Source: Begonia masoniana (Eukaryota; Streptophyta; Magnoliopsida; Cucurbitales; Begoniaceae). From it: 64,000 bases of DNA. The position numbers and the translations under genes are program-made. The stretch covers positions 6,708,858-6,772,857 of the forward strand of contig CM039512.1 in assembly GCA_022432975.1 (NCBI GenBank), in the 5' to 3' direction. Within the stretch, counting starts at the first letter, position 1; each line of letters starts with the position of its first letter. Below are positions 12,683 through 22,758 of the stretch, piece after piece. Under the pieces are notes generated by a model. It was not told the DNA's origin. It searched no databases and was given only the letters and a program-made list of their open reading frames with translations.

Positions 12683-14955
12683 TGTAACACCCGGTTCTAT
12701 AGAACCAAGTCTTATTTCTTTTTAAATTAATGACACACTTTAATGACAATAGTAAAAGTGGGGTTAATGGATGACTAGGCAAGGGCATAAGGGTAATTGA
12801 AAATTTAAAATGGATAACGTATTAAGGAATAGGTTTTTTTGGATTTAATGCATTGTAGCCGCCACTGTTTTCCAATTCTTTTCGACTCTCAGCTCCTCAG
12901 CTCAGCAAAGTGCTCTAGGAGGCCCTCCCTTTGATTTCTCCAGCAATTTCTCCGACTTAGGTGAGTTCCTTCATTTTTCCTTATGACTTGACGGTTAGAT
13001 AACAGAGGGAGTGCAATGTATGTGTTTTGGGAGTGTTGTGAATGAGTGTAGTTTCGGGTTGAGTGCAGAATCAGGAATGCACGAAGATCTGAGCTTTCAA
13101 ACTAATTTCCTTAGACTCCTGGATAGTTTAGAATGAAGTTTAACTAATACACTGTCCACGGTTTTAGGTTTGAGCAAAACCCGAAGTGGTTAGCAAACAA
13201 ACATTTCCCCAGGAATCCAGGTAAGTGAAGTATTGTGTGTGTCTCCGGGCCTACATCACAAAACAGTAGGTTTATGCATGCTTGAATATTTTCTGTGTGT
13301 TATGCATCATGTTTTTGAAAGCATACGAAAATGAATTTATATGTAGTGGTATGGAAAGGCAAGTACAGATTGAAATGTAATAGCTATTAAGGGAATTCAT
13401 CCGCCCCTTAATCGAGTAGAGGATGTATAACATTGGGAGAATTGATCCCACTCCCAAGGGAACTGAGGGATCAGAATAGTAAGGGAATTCATCTGCCCCT
13501 TAATCGAATAGAGGATGTATAACATTGGGAGAATTGATCACACTCCCAAAGAAACCGAGGGATCAGATCAGTAAATGAACGAATGTACAACTGAGATGAG
13601 AAAGTAGAAACTGCATGTTTAGGTTTTATGTTTCAGCATATCATTTCATTATTGCTTTACTTGCTTAGCATTAGGCTAATAGATGAGTTTGTGATGTAGG
13701 TGTTGAGGTAACTACTGAAGAGTTCTCTGAATTTACTGAGGAATAGGCGAAGTTGTTGAAGCACATTCATGCCACGTTTTGGTATCCTGATGAGGCAGTT
13801 TAACTGATGTCTGTTGGCGTGAAGGTTTAGTTGACAATGTTTCAATTTAAGTGTGTTGAGATTTCATGACAGTAGTGGTTTCAATATTTTGAATACGTCT
13901 TTGAGATTTTTCTGATAATAGTATTTTGTTGAGTTTTAATATTGGTTCTTACTGGATTTTGAGTAATGCAATGATTTGAATTGTTTCTGAATGGTTTCAG
14001 TGAAGTAAGTAAATTTCTTTTCGTAGTCAGAGTTGTGTTTGCATAGCAAGGAGTAGTTGAAATGTCGCTCTGTTCTCTATTGATAGACGATGTCTATCGG
14101 CAGATGCTGAGTTGTTGTTCTGTTGTCTATCGGAAGATGTCTTCAGTGGAAGCCATCGGAAGATATAAGTAGAAAATTTGTCGGTTTGTGACCGGTGGAT
14201 GTCGGGTGTTAAATTCATCAAGGGATGTAGAATGTAATTTGTCGTTTAGTGACCGATGGATGTCGAGTGTTAAATTCATCGGATGATGTAGAATGTAATT
14301 TGTCGTTTAGTGACCGGTGGATGTCGAGTGTTAAATCCATCGGATGATGTAGTAGAAGTTTTGTCGTTTAGTCACCGGTGGATGTCGTGTGTTAAATCCA
14401 ACAGAAGATGTAGGATGTAATTTGTCGTTTTGTAACCGGATGATGTCGAGTATTTTACCTACCGGAAGGCGTCAGTAAAAGACTTGTCGTCTAGTGATCG
14501 GCTGAGGCGGGATGAACGAATCATCCGGCTGACGTCATCGATAGATGCAGTAGCAAAACTTGTCGTTTGTGATCAGCTAAAGCTAGAAGAATGACTCCTC
14601 CGGCTGACGTCATCGGTGGAAACCTTCACTTTTATTTCTGCCTTCTTGTTGACTTTGTACAGCGGCAGATGAGTTTGACTTTTGCAACTTTTAAAGTATT
14701 TTGCGATTTAAACCTTTATTTCTTTTGGCCGATTGTTCCTTAACATCTCAACTGATTATTCAAACATTGTTCTATAGTTTTGTTTAACTCTATTTTGGCT
14801 CAAATGATTTCCGCTGCAAGTCTCTAAATGTTTTGAGGTTTTAGAAAATGTCAAATTTTGACTTTCGAGCAAAATTTTAAATTTGGTCCAAAGTTTCTTA
14901 GTCATGTTCGAGTTGATGAGTAACAAACCGGGTTCAGAAAACTCGGGCCGTTACA
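12683..14955 (+). repeat. Element A 3' LTR (2273 bp)
   Basis: It runs from TGTAACACCCGG to GGGCCGTTACA. It holds a leader intron at 13221-13699, a 92-bp tandem duplication inside that intron (13388-13479 and 13480-13571), and a motif array at about 14060-14620. The array repeats CGG-AGATG and GTCGTTTAGTGACCGG. It is the intact counterpart of the 129-bp fragment at 2230 and of the partial copy at 1-1308. Confidence 0.92.
13221..13699 (+). other. Predicted LTR leader intron of element A with pairing ends
   Basis: The donor is CCAG|GTAAGTGAAG and the acceptor is TGTGATGTAG|GTG. The block CCTACATCACAAAAC at 13250-13264 is the reverse complement of the acceptor arm GTTTGTGATGTAGG (13687-13700) over 13 contiguous bases. 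A branch-like CTTGCTTAGC lies upstream of the acceptor. The 92-bp duplication falls in the loop. Splicing is inferred. Confidence 0.55.
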
Positions 14956-14960
14956 AAAAT

Positions 14961-15359
14961 CCTCTGATCCAGTTCTTTTCCTAACATCTCATTGATTTCC
15001 GTTCTTTATTTTTGGTAAAAATAATTTCTTTTATTGATTTATTTTCTCTCTCTTCGAGATTTTCATAATCTTCATCCTTTTTAATTAGCTTCTCTATTAA
15101 AACACAATTCTTTCCTTTTGTATTTTCCCGCTAATAAATCTACATTCAAATAAGATAACACAAAATTCGAATTAGTGATAAAAATCTACTTTTTTCGAAG
15201 AATATGCATGAAATACGTTAAATTCAACCAATCTTTTGATGCTGCAGCATCCTGTAGCAATTTCAATAAATTCCACTAATTTCTTTTTACATTCACTCAA
15301 ATTATACAAGTTCTATCAATTAAAAATAGTATAAAATAACTCTAATTTAAGAGTTATCA
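14961..15359 (-). repeat. Element C 3' LTR, second part
   Basis: It continues the LTR interrupted at 2229 and matches 27776-28169 of the right LTR. It ends GAGTTATCA, just before the complement of the polypurine tract (ACCCCCAAA, about 15363-15371). Confidence 0.9.
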
Positions 15360-16249
15360 AATACCCCCAAACTTGAACCATTACTCGTCCTCGAGTGATA
15401 CAAAAAAAAATCCCAAGGTACCATCAATAAATTCCATGTGATTTTTAAAATATTTTGAAACTTGTAAATTTTTTAAAATTTTCACTATCACAATTAAAAT
15501 CAATCAACATAGATTTATTTCCCAATGAACTAATTTTTCAAAGTGCGTGTGTGCTCAAACTCCTCTTGAATTGCTAAGTTCAAAAATCAAAACTAAATAT
15601 CACAATGAATATCATAGAATACCAATTCTTCAATGTCTTTCCTAAGTCAATTAGCTTTCAAATGTTCTTTTTTTTAAACAATAATATAATACACAAATAG
15701 GTAAGGGGGATATACAATTTTTGTATTGACTTTCTCTATAAGTCACACTAACTTTTTACGCGATTGACAACATTGGTCATGAATGCCTCCGGTTACTCAG
15801 TAGTGGCACTTAAAGATACATATTCATATAAAATAATAGAAGAGTATAGTCAATAATTATGCAATGGAGTTCCTCTCAAAGTTTCTCTAATTTATTTCTA
15901 CCCATCGAGTATCCAAAAGGCTCACTCGTAATTGAAAGTAGATTAGGAAAATGCACTTATTCATTCTTTTTTTTTTCTTTTCGATATAACCCTCAAACTT
16001 ATTATTTTTATATTCTGCTTTGTGTTTGCTTTCTTTTTTTAAAAAAAAAAAAGAAGTCTTTCATTGCTAATTTCCTTCACCAAACACTGAATTGTTGTCA
16101 TCTAACTATAATTGTAAAGTCTAGTAAGGATGATATCCCTAAGCAACTAAAAGAAGTTTGTGTGTTATGAAAAAGTAAGCTAATGGGAATAATTCTTAAC
16201 TAATTTCTAATAATATGTGTTCTAATAATGTGTGACAGTGGCATTATTC
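15360..16249 (-). other. Element C 3' untranslated region
   Basis: AT-rich sequence between the 3' LTR and the Cassandra insertion. It holds only the polypurine tract beside the LTR and short homopolymers, and no coding signal. TATTC at 16245-16249 is the left copy of the Cassandra target duplication. Confidence 0.6.
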
Positions 16250-16886
16250 TGTAACGACCCCGTTTTCTAGCAAGATATTGTCCGCTCCAGGGATGGGCCA
16301 ACGTCCTCGTTGGCCACATCTCAGGTTGGGTGACCTTCTGGGAAGTTCTCGCCAAACAAAGCCGTGAGGGGAGGATATTGGGCTACGGCCCAATCCCCAG
16401 AGCGGACAATAGCTTGCTGGGATAAGGGGTCGTTACAAATGGTATCAGAGCTTGTACCCAACCGGAAATGTGGCCAACGAGGACGTTGGGCCCCCGAGGG
16501 GGGGTGATTGTGATGACCCGTATGTGTAAGTATGGTACGATGGCTGCACGAACCAGAACCCGGATGGCGGTACGTCCGCGCGGGCGAACCGGAAGGTGAC
16601 AGGTCGTAAAAAGGAGGGTTGTCACAATTCCACATCGCTTGGGGAAGTATATGGAAATGAAACATATGTAAAAGAGACCCTCCCAACATAGTAAGACGCA
16701 TTTTGGAGCACGATTGGCAACGGATCCCATAAGAACTCCGAAGTTAAAAGTGCTTCGGCGAGAGCAATTCCAGGTTGGGTGACCTTCCGGGAAGTTCTCG
16801 CCAAACAAAGCCGTGAGGGGAGGATATTGGGCCACAACCCAATCCCCAGAGCGGACAATATCTTGCTGGGAAAATGGGTCGTTACA
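16250..16886 (+). mobile_element. Cassandra TRIM 1, with an inverted left end
   Basis: It is flanked by TATTC on both sides (16245-16249 and 16887-16891). The right LTR is 16509-16886 (378 bp, TGTGATGACCC to GGGTCGTTACA). The internal region is 16438-16508, with the primer-binding site TGGTATCAGAGC at 16440-16451 and a G-rich tract before the right LTR. The right LTR carries a 5S rRNA-like segment, the mark of Cassandra elements. The left LTR is abnormal. Its first 73 bases (16250-16322) are an inverted copy of internal and LTR-end sequence, joined to a normal LTR second half (16323-16437). No protein is encoded, as expected for the family. Confidence 0.9.
16700..16812 (+). promoter_or_regulatory. 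5S rRNA-like region in Cassandra 1 LTR (Pol III internal promoter)
   Basis: The segment reads GGATCCCATAAGAACTCCG, then GAAGTTAAAAGTGCTTCGGC, then GGTTGGGTGACC. These match the 5S rRNA internal control region (boxes A, intermediate and C) with several substitutions. It belongs to the LTR and is not a functional 5S gene. Cassandra elements are known to carry such a region. Confidence 0.85.
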
Positions 16887-16891
16887 TATTC

Positions 16892-17214
16892 AATAAACTT
16901 ACTCAATTATGAAACATTTGAAAATTTCATTATTATTCACTTGATTTTTGTCGTAGCCAACCGCCAACTTTTCTACCCATCCTATTTCCTTACCCCCAAG
17001 TTTAAAAATGATAGTGTCCCCACTGTTAGCATAAAACATGAAATCCAAAACAACATTAGGAGGTAGGAACTTCCCTGGATGGTTACTCGTCCGACTCTTA
17101 CTCGGATTCCGAGTTTTGAAGTAGCATTGATGGAAAATGAAGAAAAGTTTGTTTGGGCTCGTGGCAGGACCTGGTTAAGCTCTCAGCTATAGCCTTATCT
17201 CTGAGCTTGTTGCA
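16892..17214 (-). other. Element C non-coding sequence
   Basis: Sequence between the Cassandra insertion and the extra ORF of C. Stops are frequent in all frames and no known domain is visible. Confidence 0.5.
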
Positions 17215-18286
17215 GTGCCAGAAGACTCTGTTTTTTCGCTTCGATTTTGTGAGCTTGGCATCATTGTAAAATTATTGGACCTCCTGTTGGCTCATGCGTT
17301 GTTCCATCATGAGCAGAGTTTCTTGTTACTTGGCCAACTTTTCATCGAGAAGCCTCAATCCTTCCATGATTTGTTGCTGGTAAACTGTGCTCTCTTCTGA
17401 TGCTGCAGCTCCGCTTGCAGCATTTGAATGGTGGGATCTCTGTTTACGCGGTTCTTCCTCCTCATCAGTTCTTTCTCCCTCTGATTTGTTTAGAGCTATT
17501 TGTTTTACTGTCAATGGGGTGATGCTAGGTGCTGGAGCAAGCTACTCATCCTATTCTTCATATACTACTCTAGCGAGTTCACAAAGGCCTATTATCAAAG
17601 AAGGAAATAGAAACTGCCCCTTGGCTTTAACGCATTAGCACACATATTTTGATATATAATTGTCCCAATTTTAATGCATTTTCCAGTCAAAATATAGTAA
17701 AGTAAAATTGCTCTCTCCCTAGTCACATGTTGTCCATGGGAAGAAGGGAATAATCGATTCTTAAGAAAATGATACCAGACTTTAGCTGGCGGTAGCAATG
17801 TAATTCGAGGAAGGGAAAACGACCTGTCTTAGAGACAGCCCATTTCGTGTCAGGTTCAGCAATCGCTTTCAGTACAGCTAGCAAGAATGGTGGTGAAAGG
17901 TTGTCATCATGGGCATAAAATTCATCTTCTACGTCTTCCAGATTATAAAAGGAATTGATAGCTTTGGGCGATATGTGTACCTTGCCATTTCTGACCCGTA
18001 CCTGTAAGGGTAGCTCTCTCTCGAAGTTAGCATAAAATTTGCGGACAAAGTTTATGATTACAGCGTCTGCCCGCGCACAGAACCGGGCCCAATTTCGCTC
18101 TTGGATGATGGAGGTAACATAAGTCGGGTATCTCACAAAGTTGCCCTCCGTGGTGACAAAATTCTTCTCTGCTACAAAACTTTTCTGCTGCAGACCTTGC
18201 TCATATCGAAGCTGAGCTGCTTCGGAGATAAATTATGGTTGAGGGGCATGCTTGGCAGCCTTCTTTTCTGAGCTCTTCGGTCTCAT
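17215..18286 (-). pseudogene. Element C extra ORF in the envelope position (plant transposon protein-like)
   Basis: The reading starts MRPKSSEKKAAKHAP at 18286 and has an in-frame stop soon after. It continues through EAAQLRYEQGL and a conserved-looking block, VRKFYANFERELP...ISPKAINSFYNLEDVEDEFY. A frameshift near 17760 moves it to the frame containing YHFLKNRLFPSSHGQHVTRE and YYILTGKCIKIGTII. A Glu/Lys-rich and Gln-rich tail ends near 17215. This pattern resembles the 'putative plant transposon protein' domain often found downstream of pol in Athila elements. Its biochemical role is unknown. There is no clear signal peptide or membrane segment, so 'envelope' describes the position only. Confidence 0.7.
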
Positions 18287-18769
18287 ACTTTAATCGGGTA
18301 ATCTACATAGGCAATTGTGAGTGAGTTCACGAACAACTGCTGCAGCAATTATAGGGAAAGAATTAGGGGGAAAATTTAAATTGATAAAGCCAAATCCCTA
18401 AAATTTCATGAAATTCGGGCGGTGGAATTGGAAGGCGGCTAAATGATTCCAAATTTTTTTTTTTGGCGGTAAAGTAAATACCTTAAAATTCTAAGCGGTG
18501 AAATAAAAGTAAATAACTAGATTAATAATTAAACCTAAACATTTAATTTTATTTCGATTATTTGTGATGCTGCAGCAAATGTTCTAGCATCACCATTATT
18601 TTAGACGAAAACTAAAGGAAATAAAAAGGATATTAGACCTTGGGTTGCCTCCCAATAAGCGCTTGATTTTTTTTAAGTCATCAGCCTGACTTTTCCATAC
18701 TTCACGTTTCTTTTCTGTACTCGAGAGAAATTGATGTAATTTCTGTCAATATTTCTCCATGATAATGCT
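18287..18769 (-). other. Element C spacer between integrase and extra ORF
   Basis: AT-rich sequence with stops in all frames. It lies between the pol end and the extra ORF on the minus strand. It contains TTGGGTTGCCTCCCAATAAG at 18641-18660, a stretch common after Athila pol genes, but no gene. Confidence 0.5.
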
Positions 18770-19804
18770 TTACTCTCTTGCCATTGACCTTGAAATTCTT
18801 GCCACTTTTTCATCCCGTAATTCCAGTGTGCCGTATGAAAATATTTCTATGATTTCAAATGGTCCAGACCATCTAGATTTTAGCTTTCTTAGAAACAACT
18901 TCATTCTTGAATGAAAGAGCAACACCTTCTGTTTCTTCTCAAAAATTCTATGCTGTATCTTTCTGTCATGCCATTTTCTCACTTTTTCTTTATAGATCTT
19001 TGCATTTTCGTAGGCTTCCATTCGCAACTCCTCTAATTCTTGCAACTGTAAAAATCTACTATTTCCTGCTTGCTGCAAATCCAAGTCCAATGTTTTTATT
19101 GCCCAGAAAGCCAAGTGTTCTAACTCTATCGGAAGATGGAAAGCTTTTCCATAAATCATGTTATATGGAGTAGTGCCTAGAGGAGTCTTATAAGCTATTC
19201 TATACGCCCATAATGCATCGTCCAATTTATGTGACCAGTCTTTCCTATTTGGATTCACTACTTTTTCCAAAATCCGTTTTATTTCCCTGTTAGATACTCT
19301 CCTTGGCCATTGCTTTGTAGGTGGTATGCTATTGTCACCTTGTGTCTAACTTCATACTTACTTAATAACCTAGTGAAGGATCTGTTGTATAAATGAGATC
19401 CTCCATCACTGATAATCGCTCTGGGAGTTCCAAATCTTGTGAAGATATTTTTCTGCAAAAATTTTAGCATACTCTTCCCTTCATTGTTTGGCAATGCTAC
19501 AGCTTCTTCCCATTTAGAAATATAATCGACCGCCAAGAGAATATATTGGTTTCCAAAAGATGTTGGGAAGGGTCTCATGAAGTCAATCCTTGAGACATCA
19601 AAGACTTCGATCTCCATGACGTTAGTCAACGGCAACTCATGTTTCCTTCAGATGTTTCCTACCCTTTGGCACCTGTCACAACTTTTCACAAAGTTATTAG
19701 CATCTTTAAAAAGGGTAGGTCAATACAAACCTGATTGCAGGACTTTCGCGGCAGTACATGTTCCTCTATAATGACCTCCGTATGATGTTGCATGGCATTG
19801 TTGC
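18770..19804 (-). pseudogene. Element C integrase, broken
   Basis: The minus strand shows the integrase core in two pieces. 19635-19279 contains DFMRPFPTSFGNQYILLAVD and IISDGGSHLYNRSF. 19270-18770 contains [19 protein letters not shown], the GKAFHLP block and the C-terminal region ending in [12 protein letters not shown] stop separates them where the catalytic Glu region should be (HLQSNGQGE then a stop). Upstream, solo LTR G splits the gene from RNase H. The motifs match Athila-type Ty3 integrases. Confidence 0.88.
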
Positions 19805-20461
19805 TGTAACACCTGGATTTATGAGATTTTGTAATTCCAATAAATAATGGCATTTTTGTAAATATATCAAATTAAGTCCGTTTTACAAACGGAAAGTTTT
19901 ATTGGAACCTAAATAATAAATTGGAATTTATGGTGAAATAAGAAAATTTGGAGAAAACGAATAGTTAGTCAAATAACGAGATAAGTGGAGAAACAAATAG
20001 AAATCAAATGGAGGGGTAAATAAGTAATTTACCAAGTAAAATTTTATTAAAAATCACAAAATCCTTCCTTCCTCAGCACTTCAACAAAACCTTCATTTTC
20101 TCTCCTCTCCTCTCGGCAATTCTTCTTCCTTCTCACGACGCTTCTCCTCTTCAACACCGGCGATTCGTTCTCTGATCTTCGAAGTTTCTTCACGTTTTCT
20201 CCTCCAAACCCGACTCTATGTATGAATCTATAGTTTTGGAGCTTTAGATTTCAATTTCTAGGGTTATACGGATTAGGGTTTCGTTAGAGTTTTGTTAAAA
20301 ACGTGAAATAGGGTTTGAGATCGATAGAGTTACCGTCATTATGGCTCAAATGGACGTATCTATGGTCGTTGGTGCGAATGAGTTGAATTAATGAAGGTTG
20401 TTGTGAATTGCCTTAGGTGAACAACGTTCGTGGACGGAGCTTGAATTGCAACGGACGCGAG

Positions 20462-20951
20462 GTAAGTCTCCGTGACTCGTTTGACCGATTGGCCTACACC
20501 ATAAGACTGTGTCGATCGAGGAATTGGAGATGCTTGCTGTGTTGGGTAGTTAGTTTAGTTAGATTGTTGAATGTAAGAGTTTATTGTTTGCATGCTTTGT
20601 TTTCGTTATGTCGTTGTACACATGCACGCATCATGGTTTTAACAAAAGCACGAAAAAATGAATTTCTATGCATGTTTTTACAAAACGAAAAGGTAAATGA
20701 ATGTAATGATGGTCACGTCGGTGGCGGTGGTTCAGACATGGCTGTCAGATGAAGCATGTTTTTTCCCCGATTAGATACGAGGGGCTATCTAATCGACGGA
20801 TGTGCCGCTCCTATCTAACGAGAGTGAAGGCCCGGTGACATAAATGAAATGAATAGCGAAAAGGTAGGATGCATGATTTATAAACTGCACATACATAGCA
20901 TTCACGTAGACTTACTGAGCCTCTAGCTCACATTTTATTTCTATGGTGTAG
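20462..20951 (+). other. Predicted LTR leader intron of G with pairing ends
   Basis: The donor is CGAG|GTAAGTCTCC and the acceptor is TATGGTGTAG|GTGAC. CCTACACCATA at 20493-20503 is the exact reverse complement of TATGGTGTAGG at 20942-20952. A branch-like CTTACTGAGC lies 35-45 nt upstream of the acceptor. Splicing is inferred. Confidence 0.55.
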
Positions 20952-21288
20952 GTGACTTCGATATAGGTGAGGATGACGTTCCTCCACCTGAAGTTTAAGC
21001 AGTTTGAATAAGAATGCTCGCGGGAATGTGCTGGCACAGTCGGAGCTTATTTTGACCCGTGGGGACGTAAGTAAATGTTTTGGAAAATTGATAGATAGGA
21101 ATATAGGAATTTGTATAGTTAGAAACATTTTTGGATAGTTCGTGAACATATATGTATAGTGAACATATATGTATATAATGTTCATTTTGATGTTCCTGGA
21201 AATGAAGAATGTTATTTTTAATGTTTTTTGAAGTTTTGAGTGAATGGTGTGTAAGTACAGGTGCAAATTGTATGGGTTTTGGTTAAGT

Positions 21289-22560
21289 GTTCGGTTACTG
21301 TTGAGCGGTAGATGTAAGCAGTAGATTCTATCGTTTTGTGATCGGCAGAAGTTTATATAAGTGTTTGGTCAAAGTCAACCGGCAGATGTGTTCGGTTACT
21401 ATTGAGCGGTAGATGTAAGCAGTAGATTCTGTCATTTTGTGATCGACAGAAGTTTATATAAGTGTTTGGTCAAAGTCAACTGGCAGATGTGTTCTGTTGA
21501 GCGGTAGAAGTGTACAGTGAATATGAGCGGTGGATGTGATCAGCGGTGGATGTGAGCGGTAGAAGTGTACAGTGAATATGAGCGGTGGATGTGAGCGGTA
21601 GAAGTGTACAGTGAATATGAGCGGTGGATGTGAGCGGTAGAAGTGTACAGTGAATATGAGCGGTGGATGTGATCAGCGGTGGATGTGAGCGGTAGAAGTG
21701 TACAGTGAATATGAGCGGTGGATGTGAGCGGTAGAAGTGTACAGTGAATATGAGCGGTGGATGTGAGCGGTAGAAGTGTACAGTGAATATGAGCGGTGGA
21801 TGTGAGCGGTAGATGTAAGCAGTAGATTCTGTCGTTTTGTGATCGGCAGAAGTTTATATAAGTGTTTGGTCAAAGTCAACCGGCAGATGTGTTCGGTTAC
21901 TATTGAGCGGTAGATGTAAGCAGTAGATTCTGTCATTTTGTGATCGACAGAAGTTTATATAAGTGTTTGGTCAAAGTCAACTGGCAGATGTGTTCGGTTA
22001 CTGTTGAGCGGTAGATGTAAGCAGTAGATTCTGTCGTTTTGTGATCGACAGAAGTTTATATAAGTGTTTGGTCAAAGTCAACTGGCAGATGTGTTCGGTT
22101 ACTGTTGAGCGGTAGATGTAAGCAGTAGATTCTGTCATTTTGTGATCGACAGAAGTTTATATAAGTGTTTGGTCAAAGTCAACTGGCAGATGTGTTCGGT
22201 TACTGTTGAGCGGTAGATGTAAGCAGTAGATTCTGTCGTTTTGTGATCGGCAGAAGTTTATATAAGTCTTTGGTCAAAGTCAACCGACAGATATGTTCGG
22301 TTACTGTTGAGCGGTAGAAGTGTACAGTGAATATGAGCGGTGGATGTGATCAGCGGTGGATGTGGCTTGGCAGAAGTGAGCGGTGGATGTGAGCGGTAGA
22401 AGTGTACAGTGAATGTGAGCGGTAGAAGTGTACAGTGAATATGAGCGGTGGATGTGATCAGCGGTGGATGTAGCTTGGCAGAAGTGAGCGGTGGATGTGA
22501 GCGGTAGAAGTGTACAGTGGATGTGAGCGGTAGAAGTGAACAGTGGAGGTGAGCGATAGA
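21289..22560 (+). repeat. Composite minisatellite in LTR G (39-bp and about 101-bp units)
   Basis: Two interleaved arrays share the core GCGGTRGATGT. A 101-bp unit begins TTCGGTTACTGTTGAGCGG and includes GTCGTTTTGTGATCGGCAG; it occurs at about 21289, 21391, 21893, 21994, 22095, 22197 and 22298. A 39-bp unit (AGCGGTGGATGTGAGCGG, then TAGAAGTGTACAGTGAATAT) fills 21490-21800 and returns at 22310-22540. Minus-strand ORFs of 87 and 121 codons across the array are by-products of the repeat. Confidence 0.9.
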
Positions 22561-22758
22561 TGTGAACAGGGAAAATTTTGGGCTTGGGCCCTTTTTGCCC
22601 TCTGTTCTGCTTGGCCGATTCATCTTCTGTTTTAATGGTTTTATTTAATTGATTTTTAAATATGTTTCAACAATTTATACTTTGATTTAACGATTTAACG
22701 AAAGGATTCACTTGAAAAAAAAAAAGGTAATTCTAGGAATAGTTTTAGGATCGTTACA

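Larger units (their letters stand above)
2230..14955 (+). mobile_element. Element A: chromovirus-like Ty3 retrotransposon, internally deleted
   Basis: The element starts TGTATGACCCGG (TGTAACACCCGG in the intact 3' LTR), ends GGGCCGTTACA, and is flanked by AAAAT on both sides (2225-2229 and 14956-14960). The LTR of C reads through cleanly once A and one AAAAT are removed, as the uninterrupted right LTR shows. What remains is 129 bp of the 5' LTR, nested element B, the pol gene from mid RNase H onward, and a complete 2273-bp 3' LTR. The rest of the 5' LTR, gag, protease and RT are missing. They were probably lost in a deletion whose junction lies at about 10897. Confidence 0.9.
19805..22758 (+). 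repeat. Solo LTR G (2954 bp) inserted in element C pol
   Basis: It runs from TGTAACACCTGG to GGATCGTTACA. The flanking five bases are GTTGC on the left and GCTGC on the right, a target duplication with one mismatch. The pol gene of C reads on either side. It has a leader intron (20462-20951) and a very large repeat array from 21289 to 22560. No internal coding region remains, so it is a solo LTR of a chromovirus-type family related to A, D and E. Confidence 0.88.

Noticed and set aside
16700..16812. A genuine 5S rRNA gene
   Set aside because: The 5S-like core has many substitutions and lies inside an LTR with TG...CA ends, a primer site and target duplications. It is the Cassandra 5S-derived region.
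16321..16906. Minus-strand ORFs of 94-150 codons over the Cassandra element, with similar ones at 50944-51201 and 55705-56263
   Set aside because: They lie antisense to non-coding TRIM LTRs and recur only because the element recurs. Cassandra encodes no protein.
21673..22623. Minus-strand Ser/Thr/His-rich ORFs of 87 and 121 codons
   Set aside because: They are translations of the 39-bp and 101-bp repeats in solo LTR G.
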